A stretch of 5,383 nt of DNA from a bacterium (GTDB lineage: Bacteria; Chloroflexota; Dormibacteria; Aeolococcales; Bog-877), in NCBI GenBank assembly GCA_021798435.1, contig JAJZGN010000140.1, forward strand, positions 1-5,383. Direction: 5' to 3'. Under the pieces are notes generated by a model. It was not told the DNA's origin and made no database searches. It worked only from the letters and a program-made list of their open reading frames with translations. Positions 1 through 5,383 of this stretch are shown here, one piece after another. Position 1 is the first letter of the stretch. Every line of letters begins with the position of its first letter. A program made the position numbers and the translations under genes.

Positions 1-1
1 G

Positions 2-169
2 CCCACCTGGGGGGTGGAGGCGCTGCGCGCCGCGGCCTTCGGCGGCCAGCCCCTGCCGGCGATCGGCTGGTGCCTTCTGGCCTCTCTCGGGTACCTGGCC
101 CTCGGGGTATGGCTGGTGGGGGTGGTCGAGCGGCGGGCCCGCAAGTCCGCCACCCTCAACTTCCAGTGA
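2..169 (+). CDS. ABC-2 type transporter permease, C-terminal fragment (5' end outside window)
   Basis: Only the last 55 codons are present, read in the frame that ends at the TGA at 167-169. The fragment has the usual end of an ABC-2 export permease: a Pro/Thr/Trp-containing re-entrant segment followed by 'EALRAAAFGG', then a hydrophobic last transmembrane helix (about GWCLLASLGYLALGVWLVGVV), and a short basic cytoplasmic tail ERRARKSATLNFQ. In this family, two permease subunits or a homodimer form the membrane channel of an exporter driven by a separate ATPase. The stop overlaps the GTG start of the next permease, so the two are probably translationally coupled and form a heterodimeric channel. 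The ATPase gene is not in the window and is likely upstream. The family is inferred from the tail pattern and the neighbour; the substrate is unknown. Confidence 0.75.
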   Translation, partial: PTWGVEALRAAAFGGQPLPAIGWCLLASLGYLALGVWLVGVVERRARKSATLNFQ

Positions 170-993
170 GCGCCGCCGGGGAGATGGCTCCTCCCGCCCA
201 ACCGGGGAGGCACTTCTGGCGGGTCTTCCTGATCGGGGGGCTCATCTCCTATCGGGCGCTGTTCTACTGGATCACCCCCTGGCAGTACATCCCGACGATG
301 CTGGCCGCACCCACCTTCCAGATCCTTTTCTTCGTCTACCTGGGGCGGGCGGCGGGAGTGGGCTCGACCGCCTTCTTCGTGGTCGGCAACTGCATCCAGA
401 TCTGCAGCATGTCGGGCATCTACGGGATGACTATGGCCATCTCCAACGAGCGCTTCTTCCAGACCCTGAGTCCGATCCTGGCCACCCCCAGCGACCGCCT
501 CGCGGTGTTCCTGGGCCGGGGGCTCCCGGTCCTCATCTCCGGCTTCCAGACTTGCTGCTTCGGCTTCCTGGTCTCGGCGCTCATCCTGGGCTTCCGGCCC
601 GCGCCCGCGGAGCTGCCCCAGCTATTGCTCGCGGTGCTGGTGACCTCCGCATCCTGCACCGGCTTCGGGATGGCGCTGGGCTCCATCGGGCTCCGGGTCC
701 GGGACGTCTTCCTCATCGCCAACATCGCCTACTTCATGGTCCTTCTGGTCTGCGGGGTGGAGGTGCCGCTGCACCAGCTCCCGCTTCCCCTGAGGGCGTT
801 GGCCCAGATCCTCCCCCTCACCCACGGGATAGCGGCCGGCCGGCTCCTGGCGGCCGGGCGGGGAGGGTCGGCGCCGCTGCTCGACATCCTCCTGGAGGGC
901 TTGGTCGGCGTCTGCTGGGCCACCGCCGCCTACCTCCTCTTCCGCTACTTCGAGCGCTCGGGCCGGCGCTCGGGTGCCTTTGACCGGCTCTGA
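166..993 (+). CDS. ABC-2 type transporter permease (complete)
   Basis: This 275-aa integral membrane protein is the second permease of an ABC exporter. Its length is normal for the ABC-2 membrane family. About six hydrophobic segments are visible, at roughly residues 45-60, 68-90, 120-142, 150-175, 182-199 and 240-261. Between the second and third lies the cytoplasmic coupling stretch NERFFQTLSPILATPSDRL, typical of the family's contact with the ATPase. The segment CGVEVPLHQLPLPLRALAQI followed by LPLTHGIAAGRLL matches the conserved 'G..-P...LP-..-..LPLT..-..-R' signature before the last helix. I chose GTG 166 because it overlaps the preceding stop (GTGA), which favours coupled translation. 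ATG 184 is an alternative, but the purine run GGGGAG abuts it too closely for a normal ribosome binding site. The same frame is open back to position 70, but that part lies inside the upstream permease. The cargo is not identifiable. Confidence 0.9.
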   Translation: MSAAGEMAPPAQPGRHFWRVFLIGGLISYRALFYWITPWQYIPTMLAAPTFQILFFVYLGRAAGVGSTAFFVVGNCIQICSMSGIYGMTMAISNERFFQTLSPILATPSDRLAVFLGRGLPVLISGFQTCCFGFLVSALILGFRPAPAELPQLLLAVLVTSASCTGFGMALGSIGLRVRDVFLIANIAYFMVLLVCGVEVPLHQLPLPLRALAQILPLTHGIAAGRLLAAGRGGSAPLLDILLEGLVGVCWATAAYLLFRYFERSGRRSGAFDRL

Positions 994-999
994 CCCGGG

Positions 1000-2193
1000 A
1001 TGCCGAGATCCCGGCTGCGGGTGGAGCTGGTCGATCGACTCGAGGCCATAGACAGGGCCTCGTTCGAGGAGCTGTCCGCTGGGAGGAGCCTCATGGTCAG
1101 CCGGCCCTACCTCCTCGCGGTCGAGGGTGACCCGAGCCTCGAGTCTTTCTACCTCCTGGCGCTGGAGGGCGACTCCAGGCTGGCGGGGGTTCTGCCGCTG
1201 TATCGATGGGACGGCCGCCCGGTGCCGGCGATGGACACCTACGATCCGGCGGAGATGGGCGGAGGCTGGCTCCTCGGCGACCGCAGCCGAAGCGCCGAGT
1301 GGCGGCCCACCCTGTTCATCGGGACCCGTTCTGGATACGTGAACGAGTGGCTGGTGCACCCGCGGGAGGGGGACAGAACGGCCCGGGTGCTGCGCCCGAT
1401 GCTGAAGGCGGCGGTCGCTCTGGCCCGCCGGGACGACTGCGCCAGTTGGGCCGCGATGTGGATGACCTCGAGGGCGGCCGCCCAGCTCGCCGAGGCTCTC
1501 GGGCCCGCGGCCCACCTCATGCTCGGCTCCGGCAGCGCCTCCCTCGGCGCCGGCTTCGCGAGCTTCGACGCCTATCTGGCATCCCTCAGTTCGTCCCGAC
1601 GGCACGCGGTGCGGCGCGAGAGGGCGCGCTTCGAGGCCGGCCACCTCCAGGTCACCGAGGCCCGGCTCTCGGAGTGCGTGAGGGCCCTGGCCCAGCTGGC
1701 AGCTCCGCTGCAGGCCCGGTACGGGCACCGACACTCAGTTGCAGAACTCGAGGAGGAGTTCAGCCGCCAGGCCCAGCGACTCGACTCCTGCAGCTGGGTT
1801 CTGATCTGCCGGCGTGAGGGGCGGCCGGTTGGCTTCACCCTCTTCTACCGGTGGGGGGACACGCTCTACGGCCGGGCGGCCGGCTTCGACTACCAGGAGG
1901 TGGCCGGCACGGCCGCCTACTTCAACCTCGCCTTCTACCTGCCTCTGGAGCACGCCATCCGCACGGGGGCCCGAACGCTGCACCTGGGCCTGGCCAGCTG
2001 GCAGGCCAAGGTCGTTCGCGGCGCCCGCCTGGAACCCAGCTGGCTCTGGATAACGCCCCCTCGGCGCTGGCGCTCGCGCTGGCCGGAGTTGGTCCGGGAT
2101 CAGCCCTCGGGGGTCCGGGCCTGGCTGCAGCAGCAGGTCGGCGGCCCCCTCGGCGGCCTCGACCGGCCGGGGTGGGACAGCCCGGTCCGGTGA
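1000..2193 (+). CDS. FemAB-like / GNAT-fold acyl- or aminoacyltransferase
   Basis: This 397-aa soluble protein resembles the FemAB-like/'peptidoglycan biosynthesis-recognition' GNAT group. The N-terminal half (about 1-185) carries a degenerate GNAT-like domain, including LAGVLPLYRW (61-70) like the 'lvGa-PLY' strand of the family. The C-terminal domain (about 187-352) is clearer: FDAYLASLSSSRRHAVRRER at 189-208 is the basic 'L.s..R..-RRer' helix. It is followed by WVLICRREGRPVGFTLFYRW (266-285), GDTLYGRAAGFD (286-297), a helix ending in LEHAIRTGARTLHLGLASWQ (316-335), and the 'K..RG' motif at 337-341 (KVVRG). Known relatives transfer acyl or aminoacyl groups to envelope precursors or secondary metabolites; the substrate here is unknown. 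The gene starts 6 nt after the permease stop, so it is almost certainly in the exporter operon. ATG 1000 has only a weak preceding GGG; GTG 1021 is possible. Fold confidence is good, reaction confidence low. Confidence 0.75.
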   Translation: MPRSRLRVELVDRLEAIDRASFEELSAGRSLMVSRPYLLAVEGDPSLESFYLLALEGDSRLAGVLPLYRWDGRPVPAMDTYDPAEMGGGWLLGDRSRSAEWRPTLFIGTRSGYVNEWLVHPREGDRTARVLRPMLKAAVALARRDDCASWAAMWMTSRAAAQLAEALGPAAHLMLGSGSASLGAGFASFDAYLASLSSSRRHAVRRERARFEAGHLQVTEARLSECVRALAQLAAPLQARYGHRHSVAELEEEFSRQAQRLDSCSWVLICRREGRPVGFTLFYRWGDTLYGRAAGFDYQEVAGTAAYFNLAFYLPLEHAIRTGARTLHLGLASWQAKVVRGARLEPSWLWITPPRRWRSRWPELVRDQPSGVRAWLQQQVGGPLGGLDRPGWDSPVR

Positions 2194-2303
2194 ACCTCCG
2201 GCGAGCTGGCTACCGATCGTCGGTCCGCGCCTGGGTGCCGGGCCGGCCCTGAATTGAGTCGCTGGCATCCCGGAGCTCCGAGCTCATCCGGAACTCCTGG
2301 GGC

Positions 2304-2328
2304 GAGAAGGCGAGTGGGGTCCCTTCTC
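2304..2328 (+). repeat. Inverted repeat / possible RNA hairpin in the intergenic region
   Basis: GAGAAGG (2304-2310) and CCTTCTC (2322-2328) are perfect inverted 7-bp arms around an 11-nt loop. It lies 111 nt after the transferase stop and has no following T-run, so it is not a canonical intrinsic terminator. It could be a weak processing or termination structure, or chance. Confidence 0.3.
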
Positions 2329-2535
2329 CGTGGGAGCGGCGGCGCCTCGAGCCTTCGCCGTCAGCCCGGGTTCGGCACCGTGGCGAGGACCGAGGCCGCC
2401 GGCCGTTCCCCGGCTCGAGCCGCCCCCAAGGTCGGCGGAGGGCGCAGCAATGCCGATTCCGCGCCCCGGGCCGCCTTCGCCTGGAAGGGCAGGTATGGGC
2501 ACCGAATCATCCGGGAGATTCCTCCTCGGCAGCCG

Positions 2536-2541
2536 TACCAT
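2536..2541 (+). promoter_or_regulatory. Putative -10 element (TACCAT) for a leaderless TusA-family transcript
   Basis: TACCAT fits the TANNNT -10 pattern (4 of 6 to TATAAT). It ends 6 nt before the GTG start at 2548, so transcription would begin at or next to the start codon. No good -35 hexamer is seen at 16-18 bp. The GTG has no properly spaced Shine-Dalgarno sequence (GAGGG touches it directly), which agrees with leaderless initiation. The motif is short and could be chance, but the same geometry recurs at the other two promoters of this window. Confidence 0.4.
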
Positions 2542-2547
2542 CGAGGG

Positions 2548-2796
2548 GTGCTTTCCTCCGGTCCGGAGCTTCCCCTGCTGGATCTCCGCGGGGTCCGCTG
2601 CCCGCTGAACTTCGTGCGCGCCAAGATGGCGCTGGGGCGGCTGCGGTTGGGGGAGGAGCTGGAGCTGGTCCTGGACGCCGGCGAGCCGGCGGAGTCGGTG
2701 CCCCGGGCGCTGCGCGACGAGGGCCAGACGGTTCTCGAGGAGCGAGTCCAGCCCGCCTCACAAGTGGTGCGGGTTGTGGTGAGACGGGCGGTCTGA
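2548..2796 (+). CDS. TusA-family sulfur-carrier protein (CPxN variant)
   Basis: This 82-aa protein matches the length and pattern of TusA/SirA-like proteins, small cytoplasmic two-layer alpha/beta proteins that carry sulfur as a persulfide on a conserved cysteine. The core starts at LLDLRGVRCPLNFVRAKMAL (10-29), with the predicted active cysteine at Cys18. It continues with GEELELVLDAGEPAESVPRA (35-54), LRDEGQTVLEE and a terminal beta strand VVRVVVRR. The classical motif is CPxP; here it is Cys18-Pro19-Leu20-Asn21, a variant I recall from other stand-alone homologues, notably in cyanobacteria. GTG 2548 was chosen because it begins just before the conserved domain; longer in-frame starts back to 2254 only add low-complexity sequence. 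No cysteine desulfurase, molybdenum-cofactor or tRNA-thiolation gene is in view, so the acceptor is unknown. Its 3' end overlaps the opposing kinase gene by 39 bp. Confidence 0.85.
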   Translation: MLSSGPELPLLDLRGVRCPLNFVRAKMALGRLRLGEELELVLDAGEPAESVPRALRDEGQTVLEERVQPASQVVRVVVRRAV

Positions 2797-4323
2797 GGGA
2801 CTCCCTCCGGCTCGCGGCGGGACCCAGCCTCCAACCCTGGCCGCCGGGAGGAGGACCTTGAAGGTGGCGCCGCCCGATGGCCCTGAGCTGGCGCTGACCT
2901 GCCCCCCCTGGGCCTCCACCAGTGACCTGACGATCGCCAGTCCCAGCCCGCTGCCCCCGACGTCGCGGGAGCGGGACTCTCCGGCCCGGTAGAAGCGCTC
3001 GAAGATGTGGGGCAGGTCGTCTGCGGAGATCCCAGGTCCCTGGTCCGAGCAGCTGAACCCCACCGCCCCCTCCTCCCGGATGAGGGTCCAGGCGATCCCC
3101 CTGCCCTCGCCGTGGCGCTCCGCGTTGCCCTGCAGATTGGAGATCACGGTGAGCAGCGGCTCGGGGTCCGCCTGGGCCAAGAGCGGCCCCTGGGGGCCGG
3201 CCGCTGGGTCCGCGCCCCTCTCCTCGAGGAAGTCCTGGAGCAGGTCGCTGAGGTCCACGGGTCTCAGCTCCAGCGACCTCGAGGAATCGGCTCGGGCGAG
3301 GGCCAGGAGGTCGGTCACCAGCCGGCGCATCCGCTCGGCCTCCTGGGACATCACCTGGAGGGCGCGGGCCAGCGCCTTGGGGTCGTCGGCGGCGCCCCGC
3401 TCCAGCACCTCCAGGTAGCCCTTGATGGCGGTGAGCGGGGTGCGCAGCTCGTGGGAGGCGTCGGCGATGAACCTCCGCATCTGCCGGGTCGCCTCCTCCC
3501 GGACGGCGACGGTCTTCTCCACCGCCTCCGCCATCTGGTCGAAGACCCCGGCCAGCACCGCCACCTCGTCCCCTCCCGGCGGGAGACCGGAGCGGGCAGA
3601 GAGCTCACCGCCCCCGAGGCGCCGGGCCGCGTCGGTGAGCAGCTCCAGGCGGCGCAGGGACCGGGTGGTGACCCACAGTCCGATCAGGAGCGCCAGCAAC
3701 AGGACCCCCAGTGTGCCCAGCCCGAGCACCAGCCGTGCCCGCCCCAGCTCCTGCTGGATGGCGGCCGCCGACTGCACCACCTCGATGAGGCCTACCGGGA
3801 CGCCCCCAGCGCTGTCCACGGCGAAGGCCATGGCCAGCCGCTCGCCGGGCCCCTGACCCAGCAGGGTCGGCTGCCCGCGGGTTCCCGAGCGGAGCACCGA
3901 GGCCAGCTGGGCCCGGGCCAGGAGGGGCACGGTGACTCCGGTCACCGGCTGGGGATGGCTTGAGCCTCCCGGCGCGGCCGAGGCCACCACGATCAGCCCG
4001 GGAGAGATCGCCACGGCCGAGAACTGGCCGGCGGCGATGGCACCCACCAGCTCCCGGGCCTGCTCCCCAGGGGTGAGCGGGGGCCGGCCGGCGCGGGCCC
4101 GGAGCCGGTCCTGGCGGGCAACCAGCCCCCTGGCATCGCCGAATGCCACCCGCATCGCCTGGCCCCGGGAGGAGATGACCGCGCCCCGGAGGAGCGAGTA
4201 CTCAGCCCCCCCGGCGAGGACCAGCAGCACCGCCAGCAGGCCCATCAGGGTGAGGGTGAGCCGCCAGCGCAGGCTACGGTGCCATCGGAGCCGGGGGCTC
4301 CTCTCGCCCTCAGCCGGCGGCAA
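2758..4323 (-). CDS. Two-component sensor histidine kinase (HAMP-HisKA-HATPase)
   Basis: This 521-aa inner-membrane kinase senses an unknown signal and phosphorylates the adjacent regulator. Layout: basic N-terminus; first membrane helix about 23-45; extracytoplasmic sensor region about 46-195, with no domain I recognise; second helix about 198-219; HAMP linker about 220-272; dimerisation/phosphotransfer helix with IADASHELRTPLTAIKGYLE and phosphoacceptor His291; and an ATPase domain with N box NLQGNAERH (396-404), G1 DQGPG (427-431), F box FERFYR (441-446) and G2 GGSGLGL (456-462). All catalytic motifs are intact. The start is TTG 4323, 14 nt inside the end of the regulator gene; no in-frame ATG or GTG occurs before ATG in the first helix, so the TTG is the best choice. 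The normal kinase end is near FKVLLPA (488-494). About 27 further residues form an unusual tail ending in HHNPHHL that overlaps the TusA gene in antisense. Confidence 0.93.
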   Translation of the reverse strand: MPPAEGERSPRLRWHRSLRWRLTLTLMGLLAVLLVLAGGAEYSLLRGAVISSRGQAMRVAFGDARGLVARQDRLRARAGRPPLTPGEQARELVGAIAAGQFSAVAISPGLIVVASAAPGGSSHPQPVTGVTVPLLARAQLASVLRSGTRGQPTLLGQGPGERLAMAFAVDSAGGVPVGLIEVVQSAAAIQQELGRARLVLGLGTLGVLLLALLIGLWVTTRSLRRLELLTDAARRLGGGELSARSGLPPGGDEVAVLAGVFDQMAEAVEKTVAVREEATRQMRRFIADASHELRTPLTAIKGYLEVLERGAADDPKALARALQVMSQEAERMRRLVTDLLALARADSSRSLELRPVDLSDLLQDFLEERGADPAAGPQGPLLAQADPEPLLTVISNLQGNAERHGEGRGIAWTLIREEGAVGFSCSDQGPGISADDLPHIFERFYRAGESRSRDVGGSGLGLAIVRSLVEAQGGQVSASSGPSGGATFKVLLPAARVGGWVPPRAGGSPSDRPSHHNPHHL

Positions 4324-5005
4324 GCCGGTAGCCGACCCCGCGGACGGTCTGGATCAGCCGGCGGTCGTCATCGCCCAGCTTGCGCCGCAGGTAGCGCACG
4401 TACACCTCGAGGTTGTTCTCGTCCCCATAGAAGGAGACCCCCCAGACGGCGTTCAGCAGCCGGTCGCGCTCCAGGACTCGGCCGCGATGGCGGGCCAGGT
4501 AGTAGAGGAGGTCGAACTCCCGGGGGGAGAGTTCCACCGGCTCCCCGCGGTAGGTGGCCGCCCGGCGGCCCCGGTCCAGAACCAGGTCCCCGGTCTGCAG
4601 CACCTCGGCCTGGTCAGGCTGGCGGCGCCGCAGGACCGATCGGATCCGGGCCAGCAGCTCGGCGAACTCGAACGGCTTCACGAGGTAGTCATCGGCCCCC
4701 AGCTCCAACCCGACTATCCGATCCTTGGTCTCATCCCGGGCACTCAGGATGATCAGGCCGCGCCGGGGATCCCCGGCCAGCTCCCGAGTCAGGGAGAGCC
4801 CGTCCATCCGGGGCATCATCACGTCCACGATGACGAGGTCGGGCTGGAACTGGTCGACAGCGGTGAGGGCCGCCCGCCCATCTTGGGCGGTGCGCACGTT
4901 GAACCCCTCACGGCTCAGACCCAGCTCGATGAAGTCGCGGATGGAAGCCTCGTCGTCCACCACCAACACCCGGGCGGGGCGGGGGTCCTGTTCCGGGGGT
5001 GCCAT
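4310..5005 (-). CDS. OmpR/PhoB-family response regulator
   Basis: This 231-aa cytoplasmic DNA-binding regulator is the partner of the downstream kinase. The receiver domain (about 11-127) has RVLVVDDEASIRDFIELG with acidic Asp17-Asp18, phosphoacceptor Asp61 in DLVIVDVMMPRMDG, Ser88 in IILSAR, switch residue Tyr107 and Lys110-Pro111 in DDYLVKPF. The winged-helix DNA-binding domain (about 135-229) shows VELSPREFDLLYYLARHRGR, the helix region LEVYVRYLRRKLG and the C-terminal hairpin IQTVRGVGYRL, all standard for the family. The open frame extends upstream to a TTG at 5074, but I place the start at ATG 5005. The receiver domain begins 10 residues later, and a perfect TATAAT lies 10 nt upstream, inside the longer frame. 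Regulator and kinase are co-transcribed and overlap by 14 bp. Similarity in general pattern to PhoB/MprA-type regulators does not allow a specific name. Confidence 0.93.
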   Translation of the reverse strand: MAPPEQDPRPARVLVVDDEASIRDFIELGLSREGFNVRTAQDGRAALTAVDQFQPDLVIVDVMMPRMDGLSLTRELAGDPRRGLIILSARDETKDRIVGLELGADDYLVKPFEFAELLARIRSVLRRRQPDQAEVLQTGDLVLDRGRRAATYRGEPVELSPREFDLLYYLARHRGRVLERDRLLNAVWGVSFYGDENNLEVYVRYLRRKLGDDDRRLIQTVRGVGYRLAAG

Positions 5006-5015
5006 CGCTGGCGGG

Positions 5016-5021
5016 ATTATA
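5016..5021 (-). promoter_or_regulatory. -10 element TATAAT for the two-component operon (near-leaderless)
   Basis: On the minus strand a perfect TATAAT is followed by CCCGCCAGCG and then the regulator's ATG at 5005. A start point 7 nt after the hexamer would be A at 5009, leaving a leader of about 4 nt. There is no Shine-Dalgarno sequence in this space. An AT-only hexamer stands out in such GC-rich surroundings. No recognisable -35 hexamer lies 16-19 bp upstream, so the promoter may depend on an activator or on the -10 alone. Confidence 0.65.
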
Positions 5022-5035
5022 GGCGGGTCCACGAT

Positions 5036-5045
5036 CTCATCTGAG
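5036..5045. promoter_or_regulatory. Small palindrome in the divergent promoter region
   Basis: CTCA-TC-TGAG forms an inverted repeat with 4-bp arms between the two divergent -10 elements. CTGAG occurs again at 5066-5070, giving two copies 25 bp apart. OmpR-type regulators usually bind direct repeats with about 11-bp spacing, so this is only a candidate operator, with little support. Confidence 0.2.
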
Positions 5046-5078
5046 CACGGCCCGCAGCTCCGCGGCTGAGACAAGCCT

Positions 5079-5084
5079 TAGACT
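5079..5084 (+). promoter_or_regulatory. Putative -10 element (TAGACT) for the alpha/beta-hydrolase gene
   Basis: TAGACT fits TANNNT (4 of 6 to TATAAT) and ends 8 nt before ATG 5093. A purine start at A5091 would give a 2-nt leader. A GGGG at 5086-5089 lies only 3 nt from the ATG, too near for an efficient ribosome binding site. No clear -35 is seen. It lies back to back with the regulator promoter, about 57 bp between the two -10 boxes. Confidence 0.45.
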
Positions 5085-5092
5085 CGGGGCAG

Positions 5093-5383
5093 ATGCCGCC
5101 CGTCCGGCCCTCCCTCACCCGGATCCCGGGGTCCGTGGGGGACCAGCGTGTCTCCTTCCTGGAGCGCCCGGGAGTGGACCCACCGGTGCTCCTGCTGCAT
5201 GGCTGGGGCGCCAGCGCGGCCACCTTCACCCCCCTCCTGGAGAGGATGGCGACCCCCAGGAGGCTCTTGGCCCCGGACCTGCCGGGCTTCGGCGAGTCTC
5301 CGTTGGGGACGGGCGGGTGGACCACCGCCGCCTACGCCGAGCTGCTCCTGGACTGGCTCCGCGGCCTCCAGGTCAACAGGTAT
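5093..5383 (+). CDS. Alpha/beta-fold hydrolase, N-terminal part (cut by window end)
   Basis: The frame stays open from ATG 5093 to the last base, giving the first 97 residues. After a short N-terminal beta hairpin comes PVLLLHGWGAS (31-41), the strand and oxyanion-hole 'HGxxxS' turn of alpha/beta hydrolases. Then RLLAPDLPGFGES (57-69) matches the conserved 'v-apDlpGfG.S' loop, and TTAAYAELLLDWLRGLQV is the helix that precedes the nucleophile elbow. The nucleophile serine (GxSxG), acid and histidine lie beyond the window, so activity cannot be checked. The family includes esterases, C-C bond hydrolases, lactonases and haloperoxidase-like enzymes, and the substrate cannot be told. It is divergent from the two-component operon across an 87-bp gap, making it a possible target of that regulator. 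Confidence 0.85.
   Translation, partial: MPPVRPSLTRIPGSVGDQRVSFLERPGVDPPVLLLHGWGASAATFTPLLERMATPRRLLAPDLPGFGESPLGTGGWTTAAYAELLLDWLRGLQVNRY

Larger units (their letters stand above)
2194..2547. other. Intergenic region with short repeats, no convincing gene
   Basis: About 354 bp separate the transferase stop from the TusA-family start. The + strand frame is open from 2254 into the TusA gene, but the upstream part translates to low-complexity Gly/Arg/Ser/Pro/Ala-rich sequence with no domain, so I treat it as non-coding. Visible structure: a palindrome GGGCCGGCCC at 2240-2249; a small inverted repeat ACCGA/TCGGT at 2212-2224; an imperfect direct repeat, ATCCCGGAGCTCC at 2267-2279 and ATCCGGAACTCC at 2286-2297; and a hairpin at 2304-2328. 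I compared it by eye with the conserved cores of SAM, TPP, cobalamin, glycine and c-di-GMP riboswitches and saw no match, and no tRNA-like element. It may hold the end of the exporter-operon transcript and the TusA promoter. Confidence 0.6.

Noticed and set aside
622..1734. Long open frame on the minus strand (370 codons) opposite the permease and transferase genes
   Set aside because: Its translation is Pro/Gly/Arg/Glu-rich with no domain, and it lies opposite two genes with clear family signatures. High GC makes long antisense frames common.
2304..2328. Intrinsic terminator of the exporter operon
   Set aside because: The stem is only 7 bp with an 11-nt loop and there is no T-run after it, so I list it only as an inverted repeat.
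2355..2400. tRNA-like T-arm (GGGTTCGGCACC)
   Set aside because: The flanking bases do not pair into a 5-bp stem with a 7-nt loop, and no acceptor stem or anticodon arm is found around it.
2254..2547. N-terminal extension of the TusA-family gene to a 180-aa protein
   Set aside because: The extra 98 residues are low-complexity and not shared by the family. GTG 2548 starts just before the conserved domain.
2194..2547. Possible riboswitch upstream of the sulfur-carrier gene
   Set aside because: I looked for conserved cores of SAM, TPP, cobalamin, glycine and c-di-GMP riboswitches and did not see them. A covariance search would be decisive but cannot be run here.
3007..3963. Plus-strand frame of 318 codons opposite the kinase
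   Set aside because: A shadow of the kinase coding strand, with composition rich in Gly, Gln, His and Arg and no motif.
3932..5044. Long plus-strand frame (370 codons) opposite the kinase and regulator
   Set aside because: It is antisense to two intact two-component genes with all catalytic motifs, and its protein shows no recognisable domain.
5006..5074. Longer regulator start at TTG 5074 or GTG 5032
   Set aside because: The added residues precede a receiver domain that is complete from ATG 5005, and the extension would place the TATAAT element inside the coding region.

Overview
The window comes from a GC-rich bacterial chromosome (by eye roughly 70% G+C, with G or C at most third codon positions). 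The genes are densely packed, GTG and TTG starts are used, and three TANNNT-type -10 elements sit only 6-10 nt upstream of start codons, which points to leaderless or near-leaderless transcripts. That combination fits Actinomycetota, Chloroflexota or Dormibacterota-like soil lineages, but no marker gene is present and the assignment is an inference.

Left region (1-2193, + strand): the tail of one ABC-2 type export permease, a second complete ABC-2 permease whose GTG start overlaps the stop of the first, and, 6 nt further on, a 397-aa FemAB-like GNAT-fold acyl/aminoacyltransferase. These three read as one operon. The ATPase is not in view and is probably upstream. An exporter paired with a FemAB-like transferase suggests export or modification of a cell-envelope component or small metabolite. 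The substrate cannot be read from the sequence.

Middle region (2194-2796): a non-coding stretch of about 354 bp with short inverted and direct repeats, then a small + strand gene for a TusA-family sulfur-carrier protein with a CPxN rather than CPxP active-site motif.

Right region (2758-5005, - strand): a two-component system transcribed right to left, an OmpR/PhoB-type response regulator followed by a HAMP-containing sensor histidine kinase that overlaps it by 14 bp. The kinase gene runs into the 3' end of the TusA gene on the opposite strand (39 bp tail-to-tail overlap), which gives the kinase an odd His-rich C-terminal tail.

Right edge (5006-5383): an 87-bp divergent promoter region separates the regulator from the start of an alpha/beta-hydrolase gene (+ strand) that is cut by the window end. 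Both divergent genes have a -10 element very close to their ATG. The hydrolase is a plausible regulatory neighbour of the two-component system, but no direct evidence of control is visible.

I see no RNA gene, CRISPR array, insertion sequence, phage gene or convincing riboswitch. The window looks like ordinary chromosomal content with a few noteworthy details rather than a clearly new system.
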